Below are positions 20,602 through 31,546 of a stretch of DNA of 64,000 nt, in pieces. Origin of the DNA: Lineus longissimus (lineage: Eukaryota > Nemertea > Pilidiophora > Heteronemertea > Lineidae); contig NC_088308.1 in NCBI RefSeq assembly GCF_910592395.1, positions 14,771,501 through 14,835,500 on the forward strand. Reading direction: 5' to 3'. The notes under the pieces are model-generated. The model did no database searches and was not told the DNA's origin. It worked only from the letters and a program-made list of their open reading frames with translations. Every line of letters begins with the position of its first letter. Position 1 is the stretch's first letter. Made by a program: the position numbers and the translations under genes.

Positions 20602-21080
20602 GAGGAAAGCGAGAACATTTTGCGCCGTCGTATTCCAATTTGTCTGGTTAGTGGTGAAATCTGCTTTTACTTTTGCAAATTAACATATTCGTTTTTCTAG
20701 TTCTAACGTTGTCTGAATTAAAGATGCTTTCCCAATGCTTGACTGGTCTTGCAAGAGGCATTGCCAGGAAAACGTCACGTCATTTTGGCCATTCTTCTTA
20801 CCGCACGCCCTCCCTCTCCGTAAAACTTCCTGACATGGTGTGAAGTTGGAGGGCGCACAATGGGAACCACACTGCCGCGATGTTAATAGTTTCTATTTAT
20901 AGAATTCAGCGGCAGACATTTTAAGCACGGAAAAAGTAGATTAACTCGGCTAATCTCAATGGATTTTACCCAGGAATGTTTTCAAGGCGAGAGAAACATC
21001 TGATTTAAGTACTGCGCTTATTAGATTTCATGTTCATGCCGAAAATTAGCTTCCCAGAGGGAGGAGCTGGAGTCATAAAA
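20602..21080 (+). repeat. Dispersed repeat copy A
   Basis: Matches 29991-30895 (copy B) closely: GAGAACATTTTGCGCCGTCG, GAATTCAGCGGCAGA and GATTAACTCGGCTAATCTC. Copy A has the empty site (TGATTTAAGTACTG at 21001) of the MITE present in copy B. Copy B lacks about 30 bp present here near 20810-20840. The stretch 20100-20600 before it holds nothing I can name. Confidence 0.8.
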
Positions 21081-21536
21081 ACGCATCTAAAGCATCGAAA
21101 TGGTCTGAGTTTTGAAAAATCGTTTTGCGATAGTCCATGAATCGAATTAGGTTTCTTTATAATACCTCCATCGTCCCATCGCTCGACCAACACCTGAGAG
21201 TGAGAATAATGACGTCATTATGACGGGGCGGAGCTTATGCTAATGTATCAGCGTCTCGCCTTTGCGCATGTCACAGCGCATGTCAGATTGAATCGCGGCT
21301 TCGGCATGTTGGGAGAAGACGGTATCATATCTGAGCAAAAAAATGCTTCAAAAGTATCGAAATACTCAGGATTTTTAAAATACTTTTGCGATAGTCCATA
21401 GATGGAATTGGGTTTGGTGGTGTAAGGGTGATTGATTTCTGGTTTATTTAGCCGTTTTGCTGGACTACCGCAATAAATGTCTTAACTTCGTGGAAGAAAA
21501 TAACAGTTTCGAGAATTCCAGTGATAACAATATAGT

Positions 21537-22330
21537 CCCCAGACGGGATCTGGGGCCTATAATAATTATGTTTAAAGATTTGACAATGATTGTTATGGTT
21601 CCCGATCCAGTAAGATCGGGAACCATATTGTTTCTGGTCATGGTGTCTGTGTGTGTGCGTGTGTGTGTGTGTCCGTCCGTCACACCTTCATATCTTATCT
21701 CCCTCAACAGCTACAGCTCTGGAAACATGTCGTACCCCCAGGTTTGTCAACCCTGCCAATCCAATGAGCTAATCATTTTCATCCTGGGATGCCTGGATCA
21801 TGATGTAATTGACATATCAGACTTGATATTTTGTCCGTCACGCTTTTTTCCAGATGGCATAACTCGGCCATTTTGAGGTGTACAGCAATGGAAATGAGTT
21901 CTACCCCTAGGTTTTCCAACCTTGGGAATCGAATGGGCAACTCACATTTGATATAGGATGGTGGGGTCATGGTGATATTGATATCTCAAATTTGATATTT
22001 TGCAATATTTTGATGCTAGGATAGTTTGGCAACATGCAACAAAACCTAGGTCATCTGTGTTCATTGTAGGGTTTCAATGAAGTCAAAATGTTCAATTACA
22101 GGTGTCAGGTTGTCGAGATATCATGAGATTTTGATATATGAACTTTGATATTTTGAAATATCTTGGTCCATGGTATAGTGAGAGTCACGGAAACTTCACC
22201 TACATCTGTTATTAAGGTTGCTCATTTCAATTATGTAATGACCTTGAAGGTTAAAGGTCAAGGTCAAGGTCAAACTCAAAATTTTTGTTACTGAATATAA
22301 CTACGTGGGAACCATATGACATTCACAATG
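21537..22330 (+). repeat. Hairpin-bordered dispersed repeat
   Basis: Starts with two hairpins: CCCCAGA/TCTGGGG (21537-21555) and ATGGTTCCCGATC with a 6-nt loop and its exact complement (21595-21626). A GT microsatellite (21643-21672) and GTCCGTCCGTCAC follow. Then come diverged units containing GATATTTTG, GGTTTCAATGAAG and AGGTCAAGGTCAAGGTCAA. It is noncoding. A repeat family is inferred from internal repetition. Confidence 0.5.
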
Positions 22331-22497
22331 TCTTCTTGTTTGATAAGGAATGACAACATTGTTAACACTAATAACAGGTCCCAGGAACTGCCATACCGGT
22401 ACTTTTATGACTATCATTCTATTCATTCACTCTAATACAATTCAATTGTTTTAAAGAATCAATTTCTCCAGAAAGCTACAACAAACACTCACACTTT

Positions 22498-25400
22498 TTA
22501 ATCATCAAGGAGCGAGTCGTCAAATTCTTGACAATAATCATCTCCACATGGCTCCCAGTCTTCATCGTCATCGTCATCAGTCTTCATCGTTTCCCGACTT
22601 GGAAAGTGCACCTCTTCATCCTCCATGTCTTCATCACTTGGTTTCAAGCCTGAAAATATTGGGGTGGTCAAAGACATTGTCTGGCACCAAACTGTAGCTT
22701 ATCGGGTACCAGCCTGTTGGTACCTGTTGTATTGCCAGGCACAAACCAAAATTGTGTTAGATAGCAAAACCCAAACTATCTGACACCTTGTCGGGTTGCT
22801 ACTGGTATCAACATAATTTTCAGGTTTGGGGTTACCTTGGAAAACTGGCACATCAATGTCAAACAGATCTGTCTGAATGGCAATTTCTCGGACTTCTGGT
22901 GCTGCCTGACAGCCAATAATCCCGGTGCAGGAGGTTGTCTGTGAACCTTTGTTCCGAGACCCAGTGACAATATTGACCTGGACAGCCTTGGCAAACCGCA
23001 TGGAGGCTGAGGAGCCAACTTGTGTCCCAATAGTAGGATTGATGGCCCTCTGATCATGAAGATTCACGTTGGATAATAGAACATAACATTTATTACTGAG
23101 ATCATCACATTGGCTACATACAGAATTCCTCCGGTTCCTGTTAGTGTCATTGACATCCACTAGGGGAGAACCTAAGGGTTAGTGGGAACTGAACATGAGC
23201 ATGTATGCTTGGACACTACATTCCTCCCTTTCTGGATGAAAACTTATCATCAAGCAGAATCTGTGAGATAATGAAAGTTCAACATGTCTATCTAGGATAT
23301 GAGAGAGATTGTCACTGCGATATATGAAAACTGTCCAATATATAGTAGTAAAGACACAAACAAAACTAATACTCCAATTGGTAAATGAACATCAATTAAA
23401 CTGCAAAACACTAGTCTAAACATCAAATTCTAAAGTCATTATGAAAGTGAGGGAGAGGTTACCAGTACATCACCTTAAGAATCCAATCTTTACCATTGGA
23501 GTGTTCATGACATAGGCTGCTTTATGTTATTTCACATCGTAATTGTTGAAACGGACTGGTAACTTATGCGAGCGTGCTGGGCGCGTGCTCGGCGGACGTA
23601 GGCATGGTTTGAGCGGTGCGGCATTATTCCCATCTTTAGGCGGAAGTTGCTGAGCTGCATGGGCGGAATCCATGGTGTCGTCTTCGTCATCGGCGGTCGT
23701 TTCGTCGCGTTGAGTTGGGTCGATCCGTTTGAAATGGGTGACGTGACGTGTAATCATGTATGATCCTCAGCGTGCGGTGATCATACTGCCTTTCTTGCTA
23801 TCCACGGTTAAAGACTTGGGGTCAAAATAGGGCGCGAGTTTATTTTGACGGTTCTGACGTACCAAAACGGTGTCTCCTTGACGGATGTCAGAGACTTTGG
23901 CGCATCGTTTCACATCAGCATAGCTTTTCATAGTTTGCTTCTTCAGCTTGTCGTTCTGTTGAACTCGGGAGTGCGTCCCTTTGAATGGTTTTGCATCACG
24001 TTCAGGTATCTGCGGGAGTTGAGTGTGAGGAGTTGCCCTGTATTGGCGCAGAAAACGACAGAGTTCATGCTTCCAGTTCTTCTTTTCGAATCCGGCTGTT
24101 CGTATCGCTTTTATCATCGGATCCATGAAGCGTTCCACCGGCACCGTTGGCTTGTGGCCACAGTGGGGTTACTTTTCGATGTTTGAACCCGAGTTGTTTG
24201 GCGAATTGATCGAAGTCCTTGCTGTTGAACAGGGGACCGTTATCTGATCATGCGGTTTCTGGAATTCCTTGTCGAGAGAATATATTGTCCAATTTTGGAA
24301 CTACAGTTTTGGCTGCTGTTGAGTTGATGATTTGTACCTCTGGAAACCAACTGTAGTCGTCTACTACAGTTAACAACATATCGTTGGATGGCAGTGGACC
24401 AGCGAAGTCCATAGACACTTCACTCCACGGAGCTGCAGGAAGGCGAGACATAGTGAGTGGTTCTGGAGGGGTAGAATTTCGAGTCGTTGCCTGACATGGT
24501 ATGCATTGCTTGATGGTCTGCTCAGCCATCTTGTCGATACCTGCAAACCATATCTTCGAGCTTAGTACCCGTTTTGTCTTGACGAGTCCTTGGTGACCAA
24601 TGTGGGCGAGGTCGATTGCTTTCTGCTGGAGTTTTTCACGAATCAGCAAGCGGGTTTGTCGCAGGAACATGTCGTCATGAGATAGCAATTCTGCTCGAAT
24701 TGGTTTGTATGGGATCAAGTCCTTGTCCTTCCAGCTGTTTGTCTGTAGTGCTGTGTGCAGTTTTTGAATGACTGGGTCACTACGAGACGCTTCTCTGATC
24801 TCATCGATTGATATGGCATTTGGTATGTTGGCAAACGAAGTTGACGTATTGTTCTGCGACATTTTCTTCTTCAGCTGGAGTGCTTGGGTGGTGGCTGAGG
24901 AAATCTGCTGGATTGTTTTCATCTCATTCCGGTTAGTATGCAAGATCTAAGTAATAGGGAGTGAGACGGAGGCGCCACCTTTCCATCCTGGCAGAAGCTG
25001 GCTTCGTGCTGTCTACGATTCCAAGGAGTGGTTTGTGGTTGGTTATAATCGTAAAGTGTGAGCCGTAGATGTACAAATGAAAGTGCTTGGATCCCCATAC
25101 TGCGGCTAGCATTTCGCGATCGGTTTGCGAGTATCGTGATTCGACATCTGAGAATGCACGGCTGGCATAGCTAACGACCTTGTTATTTTGGGTGAGGATG
25201 GCTCCGAGTCCGGTTGGGCTGGCATCGACGATGATTTCTGAGTGTTTCTTGGTGTCGAAATACTCCATGACCTGAGCACCAGCTAGGGCTTGCTGGAGGT
25301 CCTTGAACGATTGTTGGTGGCGGCTGTCCCAGATCCATGGTGTGTCCTTGCGCGTCAACTCACGAGTGGTGTGGTTATCGAAGCGTAGTTGGGAACGAAT

Positions 25401-28254
25401 CTGAAACGTATTGAGCCATGCCAAGAAGAGATTTGACTACGGATGCGTTGTTGGGCGGTGGAGCATTTACGAGTGCGTCGATTTGCTTCGGATCTGCAGC
25501 TAGACCGTCTTTGCCAAAGACATGACCATAGAAGGACACATGGTAATGTGCGAACTTGCATTTTTCGAGGTTTAGGCGTGCTTCATAGCCCTGAAGTCGC
25601 TGTAGGACTGCTTTCAAGTTCATATCGTGCTCTCACTTGGTTTTTTCCGTGAACAATGATGACATCAGAGATATTGATGCAACCGTTGATGTCGCAAAGA
25701 ATCTCTGCAATGGTGCTCTGGAAAACTTTCGAAGCGGCATTTACACTAAACAGGAGTCTCTTGTATCGATAAAGTCCCATGTGAGTGCTGAAGGTCGTTA
25801 TGTATCGCGATTTTGGATCGAGCTCGAGTTGATGGTATGCGCTAGTCAGGTCTAGCGTCGTAAACACTGTAGATCCATTAAGATCGGTGATAAGTTCATC
25901 TATTGTTGGCATCGGATGTTTCTCACGTAGGATGGCGGTATTTGCTGCACGCATGTCGACGCAGATGGAGTTTTGCCATTTTTCTTAGGCACTGCGACGA
26001 TTGGGCTTACCCACGGCGTTAGACCATCGGCTTTCTCGATAATGTCCAGTTTGATGAGACGATCGATTTCGGCTTCCACATCTTTCCTGATGTGGAATGG
26101 GATCCGTCTGTGGGGCTGGTGTTTAGGTGGAACTTCGGTGTTGATATGGAGCTTGGCTTGGCGTCCACGAAGTTTGCCGATCCCGGGTTTAAACAAGTTT
26201 GGAAATTCTTGAATTACGTCAGGTTCTGCATTCACGTTAAAATTGATGGAGATCATGACTAGGGTTTCGGCAGTTGTGAAACTTAGGAGGTTGCCTCCTG
26301 CTCCTGGCACGACGTAGAATGTTGTCTGTGTCGACATTTCTCCGTGACGGGCATTGGCGGTGAACGTTCCTGCTACGGGCAACGGCGTCTTTGCACCGTA
26401 TGGATACAGCTTAGTCTTTGTCGTCAGCAGCTGTGCTGTGTGTGGGCGAGATTGGTGTAATTCATCGTATGAGGCTTCGTCGATGAGGTTGACCGATGCT
26501 CCGGTGTCGATCCTTGAACTGCATAGGACAGGTGTTCAGCTTTATATGGCATCGTGGTAGGCGAGTTTTCGACTGAGCTACGTTTCTAACGGAGTATACG
26601 TACTTATCATGTGACTCCAGATCTACTGGCTGAGTTGATGGTTCACTTTGGATGGCGTTCGCACGTGCTTGTCGTTGACTTTTCTGGCAAACCTTGTTGA
26701 AATGACCGACTGTACCACAGGCGCTGCATTCTTTGCCTGTGGCGGGACAACTTGCATCGTTCTTATGATGGCGTGTGGAACTGCCACAGAAGTAGCAGCT
26801 CTTGTTGTTTCTCGAAGAGGGCTGCTTTCGCGGGTTGGTCGTCGTGTCTGGTTGCGAATCATGCTTTGGGGGTTGATATTTGGAGTAAGACCGTGATCTG
26901 GACTGTGGCCTGTGTTGTTGATGACCACCTCGACTTCGTTGTCGGCCTCTGCCGCGGCTAGCTGACCATTGGACGGCATTCATGGAGGCTTTAGTGGCGG
27001 ATTCCACTTTGTCGGCTTGTTTATCACCGAGCTCTAAAGCTCGGGCAGCAGCGATGAAGTCTTTAAGTTGGAGATTCTGTCGTAAAGCACGTTGGCGTAG
27101 GGATTGAGACGAGCACGCAAGGATGATCTGGTCGTTTATTTCCTTGTCGACGTCTGTAAATCCACAGGACATGGTGAGCTTGCGAAGCCTTGTGACGTAG
27201 GAGTCGATTGACTCACCGTGATCCTGGTTGCACTGTCTGAACGTGTATACTTCGAAAGTTGTGTTCGTGCGTGGCGTGAAATAGGTCGTGAGGGCTTTGG
27301 CAGTTGTGTCGAAAATCATTTCATCATCGTCTGGCACCGTAAGTGTTTCAAAGATTTCATCGACATCTGGGCCTGCAAATTGAAGCAGTAATGCTTGCTT
27401 CCTTGCTGCGTTTGTTATGTTCATGCCAAGGAGTAGGCGCTGCAATCTTGTTAACCGTTTTTCCCATCTGGGACCGATGTTACCATCCTGAGAGAAGCTG
27501 GGAAGGCTGGGAGAGACGTCATGATGAACTAGGAGTTGTGTGCATGCACTGGGCAGTGTTGAGCTTTCACTGAGACTGAGGGCGAGATTCAGCTGAGAAA
27601 AGTTAAGATTTTGGCCTAAATGTCATTGCTTTTCATGAAATCGGTAGTTGTGCTGTTGCTCGAGACATTCTTTAACATCCTCGTTGCCAGATGTAGGATT
27701 GATGGTCCTCTGATCATGAAGATTCAAGTTGGATAATAGAACATAACATTTATTACTGAGATCATCCCATTGGCTACATACAGAATACCTCCGGTTCCTG
27801 TTAGTGTCATTGACAACCACTAGGGGAGAACATAAGGGTTAGTGGGAACTGAACATGAGCATGTACGCTTGGACACTACACCAATGGCAAAGGTTTCAGG
27901 GTGTTCCTGCAAAGATAAGAAATAGAATTGAGGCTATTGTTTCGGGGATGTTGTTTACATTAACTTTCCCTACACTATTAATGCAGCTAATTTTAATTAC
28001 AAGATTGTGGGATAAATTCATCCTCTGATTTATTAGTCTACACTGTTCGGGACATTCATCTATGGCCACCAAATATAACCAGTTTTTGAAGAGCCACACC
28101 CTGAAGTCAGTTAAAAGTAAGCTTATGACACATGGGGCTGGGTTATGAATGAACATACTTGTGGCAAAACCTGCAAATCGTCTAAACTCGGTGGCAGTAC
28201 TGCATCTTCTATCAGGTGATTGCCAACCTCCTCAAATCGGTCTTCATCAGCCAT
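22498..28254 (-). CDS. Four-exon gene for a 194-aa acidic protein of unknown function
   Basis: Model by splice sites and phase on the minus strand. Exon 1 is 28254-28171 (ATG in a GATGGCTGAT context, 28 codons, donor CAG|GTTTTG, phase 0). Exon 2 is 27906-27882 (25 nt, acceptor TTTGCAG, donor G|GTGTAG, phase 1). Exon 3 is 23159-22836 (acceptor CCCCTAG, donor AAG|GTAACC, phase 1). Exon 4 is 22649-22498 (acceptor TTTTCAG, stop TAA). All phases match and the total is 585 nt. The protein starts MADEDRFEEV, has a CSQCDDLSNKC cysteine block, a REIAIQTDLFD motif of the kind seen in THAP/Kolobok-associated proteins, and a very acidic end (DDDDDEDWEP...LLDD). The 4.7-kb intron 2 holds a second copy of exon 3 and a Gypsy element. 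The exon 2 donor is weak beyond GT. I do not recognise the family. Confidence 0.6.
23033..23220 (+). repeat. 188-bp direct repeat, copy 1 (holds exon 3 acceptor and 5' end)
   Basis: Matches 27693-27880 over exactly the same length with roughly ten differences. It spans the branch-point side of the intron, the acceptor and the first 40 or so codons of exon 3. Between the copies lie 4.5 kb including the Gypsy element. DNA from 23221 to 23526 after it shows nothing recognisable. Confidence 0.85.
23524..27490 (-). pseudogene. Gypsy (Ty3-type) retrotransposon, decayed, no LTRs found
   Basis: Minus strand, 5' to 3'. Gag (about 27478-26462) has a CCHC knuckle CSACGTVGHFNKVC. A protease remnant and RT follow (26382-25583; PVSPIVAVPKKNGK-like region, TTLDLTSAYHQL). 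The RT active site reads ISDVIIV, so the second catalytic Asp is lost. Next come connection and RNase H (25623-24933; VDASPTGLGAIL, YSQTDREMLAAVW) and integrase (24943-23767; CIPCQ zinc end, MDFAGPL with the first Asp). A TGA interrupts just before the second Asp at about 24246. At least five frameshifts or stops are present. No LTR pair flanks it. Instead the 188-bp exon-bearing repeats lie outside. It sits in intron 2 of the four-exon gene. Confidence 0.88.
27624..27880 (-). pseudogene. Duplicate exon 3 of the four-exon gene
   Basis: The second copy of the 188-bp repeat. Read with the same CCCCTAG acceptor and phase 1, it encodes VVNDTNRNRRYSVCSQW and continues to LNLHDQR. It then diverges and hits a stop at 27624. 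The first Cys pair is changed (CSQC to CSQW). It lies directly after exon 2, so it could act as an alternative last exon giving a protein of about 100 residues, or be a dead copy. Confidence 0.5.
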
Positions 28255-28354
28255 CACAAAAACCATCATCCTGCTCGGCTGCCTCCTCCGCCTCCTCTCC
28301 ATACAACACGTTGTATCCCGCTACCGCCTCTGCTACAGCCTGCGAAATGAGAAA

Positions 28355-28694
28355 CAATGAAATGGTCCAGGGACCATGTGTTCACCTGTGTCAAAGGGAA
28401 GGCTATGGGGTCAGTGATTCTGACATTCGTAAAGCGGTATATATCATTTTATGGTCAGACCAGCAATTGTCAATGACCCCTGTATGGTCCACATGATGTG
28501 CATTTGTAAATACAAGGTCTAATTTGGTGTGGTAATCAGTTGTTCCTTCAGTGACTGTTTGCTTCCTGTTATATTCCTGGAGAAGGAATTTTTCAAGTTT
28601 GGCATTGAAATTTTCACCTCCCACTATTGAATTCATGTTGAAGTCACCAAGAATGACATAATTTTTCTGTCAGCTGGTATGATTGGAGGCAGGT
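28355..28694 (-). pseudogene. Helentron 3'-end fragment with endonuclease C-terminus
   Basis: Corresponds to 51803-52140 of the large Helentron with the same orientation and high identity. On the minus strand it encodes the end of the endonuclease domain, from FNMNSIVGGENFNAKLEKF to WSDHKMIYTAL. It includes the palindrome ATGGTCC-AG-GGACCAT (28362-28377). Both copies start matching at AATGAAATGGTCC, which marks a likely element terminus. A few missense changes are present. Confidence 0.85.
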
Positions 28695-28947
28695 AGGTCT
28701 AAGTCTATACAAGTTTTCATTTTATAAAGAACTCATTTCACCTCACTATAACAGAGTGTAACTGTAACAGTCTGACTTGAAAAGATGTTCACAGAACAAA
28801 AGACGATCCTCAACCAATGGTACTGCACATACCCAGTACAAGTCTAACAAGACGACGAAGTAAACTGAAGAAACTTCAAAATCAAAATAATGTGCTGAAT
28901 ACATTGATTGAACAATCAGGGAAAATGATTTGAAATTCCCTTTACAG

Positions 28948-29088
28948 GTGTTCCCAACGAAAGCATTTGACGTAAATCCAACGTTGATGGATCACTTTCA
29001 CCACGCTCAACTGATGACAATCCCGAACATTCTAAAGACGCCAGAAAACAGGAAAGTTCGACTTAGTATTGGCGGTACAGTTACACAG
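28948..29088 (+). CDS. Isolated 141-nt exon, possibly RPA/OB-fold type
   Basis: An open block of exactly 47 codons lies between TTCCCTTTACAG (acceptor) and CAG|GTAAAT (donor), phase 0 on both sides. It ends in NRKVRLSIGGTVTQ, which looks like a beta-strand pair of an OB fold such as those of RPA-like proteins that accompany Helentrons. It lies about 250 bp beyond a Helentron fragment. No adjoining exon was found, so it may be a relic or an exon of a host gene extending across a large intron. The flanks 28695-28947 and 29089-29359 show nothing else. Confidence 0.4.
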
Positions 29089-29359
29089 GTAAATGGACAT
29101 TGCCTTTGTACTTTATTCATAATCATGTGGATACAAGTGAATATTCAAGCCATTACATGTAGTGCTACAAAAGTCCAACAGGACCAAGATCCCTTGATAA
29201 TAGTGCACTTTAGTCTGATAGTTTAGAACTATTGCACATCATCATGTCTACAAAGGGAATCAACTGTTTGTCTACGGTTCATTAAAAAATTTGCGTAAAT
29301 GTGACCGAGGGGTTAAGGATAATTGAGTATTGGGGGAAATGATCAAGGTACTTTCACCA

Positions 29360-29660
29360 AATACTATTGGACATGGGAGATGCGTCATGTCAAGGAAATT
29401 TGCGCCATTTGATCTCAGTGACCTTGAAAAGAACGCAATATCGACCTTAACTTTTGTCAAAACGTACAAATGCCTAATAGGTGTCTTCATACCACATTTA
29501 AAGACTGTACAACAAATAATGACAAAACGTGCCATTATCGGTGAAATTTGAGAGTTTGACCTATGTGACCTTGACAAGTAGGTCAAATCAAAAAACCCGT
29601 ATGATATGTGATGTATCCTTGCTTGGGGTACCCACCATAAAATTTTTAGCAGAAACAAAT
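29360..29660 (-). repeat. Copy of the ~300-bp dispersed repeat unit
   Basis: Reverse copy of the unit found in 12942-14141. It contains GATGTATCCTTGC, TACCCACCATAAAATTTTT and GGTCAAATCAAAAACCCGTA. No ends are visible. The following 29661-29990 holds nothing I recognise. Confidence 0.65.
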
Positions 29661-29990
29661 CAGTAACAAGAACTGAGATTTCACAGGAGCACCTGTGAAT
29701 TCATGACTCCAGGGTTGTTTTGAGGGCGATATCGTAAGAGTTGGTCTTGAGTATGGGAACCTGAAGGTACGTGAGGCACCTGGGGAGAGAAGACTAGTTG
29801 AACGATGGGATCTGTTCATGGAGAAGAAGTGTTGAGTGGCTTTGTATCGTGTACTCCAGCTGGTGGTTGAAGGAACACTACTATTGATCTCATTATATAA
29901 ATACCATTTAATTACAAACAAGTGAAAACAGATCATATCATATTCCTGGGCATAAATTAAAATAGGAGTGCGGGAACAAGGTTTTTTTAG

Positions 29991-30895
29991 CAGGCGGAAA
30001 GCGAGAACATTTTGCGCCGTCGTATTCCGATTTGACTGATTAGTGGTGAAATCTGCTTTTACTTTTGCAAATTAACATATTCGCTTTTCTAGTTCTAACG
30101 TTGTTTGAATTAAAGATGCTTTCCCAATGCTTGACTGGTCTGGCAAGAGGCATTGCCAGGAAAACGTGACGTCATTTTGGCCATTCTTCTTACCGCACGC
30201 ACGAAGTGGGAGGGCGCACAATGGGAACCACACTGCCGCAATGTTAATAGTTTCTATTTATAGAATTCAGCGGCAGAGATTTTAAGCACGGAAAAAGTAG
30301 ATTAACTCGGCTAATCTCAATGGATTTTACCCAGGAATGTTTTCAAGGCGAGAGAAACATCTGATTTAATGCAAGTATCAATTCGTGTCTTGTACCCCCC
30401 CTCCTCAAGGGTACGACACCTTATCACCCTATAACGACATCTTAAGGCTCAAGCATCACCCTTTTTTCACCAATGCTACTTTTTCTTTCGTCAAGACATC
30501 ACCATCAACAATATATCAGTTATCACCGTCATATAAAGTAACCAAACTAATTTTACTGGGTAAGGCTGTATGTTCGACAAGACATCGACACATTAGCATC
30601 CTTATTCTTTCCAGCTTCGCCAAATTTTCACTAAAGGAAAAATAAATACTACTCAAGCATCGGCAAAGATTAGTGGTGATAGCTTAACTACCCTTGAGGA
30701 GGGGGGGTACAAGAAACGAATTGATACTTGCATAAGTACTGCGCTTATTAGATTTCATGTTCATGCCGAAGATTGGCCTAAAACGTGGATGAAAAGAGTG
30801 CATTATCGAGTGTTGGAGAGGTCATGTGATTGAACGAGAAACCTGAGCGAAAACAATACTGACTCCAGCTCCCAGAGGGAGGAGCTGGAGTCATA
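29991..30895 (+). repeat. Dispersed repeat copy B, interrupted by a MITE
   Basis: Copy of 20602-21080, split by the 363-bp element at 30370-30732. After the MITE it resumes with GTACTGCGCTTATTAG. It also has about 90 bp extra near 30776-30866 relative to copy A before the shared GGAGGAGCTGGAGTCATA. Confidence 0.8.
30370..30732. mobile_element. 363-bp MITE with TAA target duplication
   Basis: Terminal inverted repeats of about 45 bp start TGCAAGTATCAATTCGT and include the G/C run TGTACCCCCCCTCCTCAAGGG. The flanks are TAA at 30367-30369 and 30733-30735. The paralogous copy A at 21006-21008 has a single TAA, an empty site. The size and 3-bp TAA duplication fit a PIF/Harbinger-type MITE. Confidence 0.9.
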
Positions 30896-31120
30896 ATAAA
30901 CGAGTTATCACATTTTTAAAGTTTTTGGTTTTAGCCCCCTGGTGGCCAGGTGAAGAATCAGACTGGACCGAAATTGGCTGTCCGAGATCATGTGACCTAG
31001 GCGATAATGTGTACAAGTTTCAAGTACATAGCACAAGCGGTTAAGAAACGTGCCACACAGGATACGGACGACGACGACGACGGACACAGGGCTATCGTAT
31101 AGACTCCCCTAACGGTGAGC
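30896..31120 (-). repeat. Copy of the GCTCACCGT-ended dispersed element
   Basis: Reverse orientation copy of the left part of 12942-14141. It contains GCCCCCTGGTGGCCAGGTGA, TTAAGAAACGTGCC, a GACGACGACGACGAC tract and GAGTCTATACGA in reverse, ending ACGGTGAGC at 31120. Confidence 0.75.
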
Positions 31121-31546
31121 CAAACATTTTAAATAGAAGGACTATCATAATAGACTAATAGGAGTAGGACTTTTGTATTTAACTTGCTCCTACAGCTGAA
31201 GGTAGCCTAGTAGGTGCAGTCGTGCAGTATCAATTATGAAAATTATCAAGTTGTAGTCTTAAAAGGTCCTCAGGCCCTAGCAACACCACATCCTACACTT
31301 CACCATGCCTACCCCATGGTCATGCACTCGAGATGGAGGTATTCCTAGCCTAGGCCTATGGCCATGGGGTATAATTTCATGACTGAACTGTATCATGCAC
31401 ATACCGTCAATGCACTGCATGCCATAGCCTACTATACTGATTTCATAATAAACTAGCAAAGGTACACATTGTGGGGCATCGTTTGGAGGAGCGGTTGTTG
31501 GTTCTTTCCCTTGGCCTGTTGTTGGATGTCCGTTCCATGGTAGGAG

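Noticed and set aside
23221-27692. Gypsy LTRs
   Set aside because: No matching long direct repeats border the gag-pol region. The only direct repeats are the 188-bp exon-bearing copies, which lack LTR ends.
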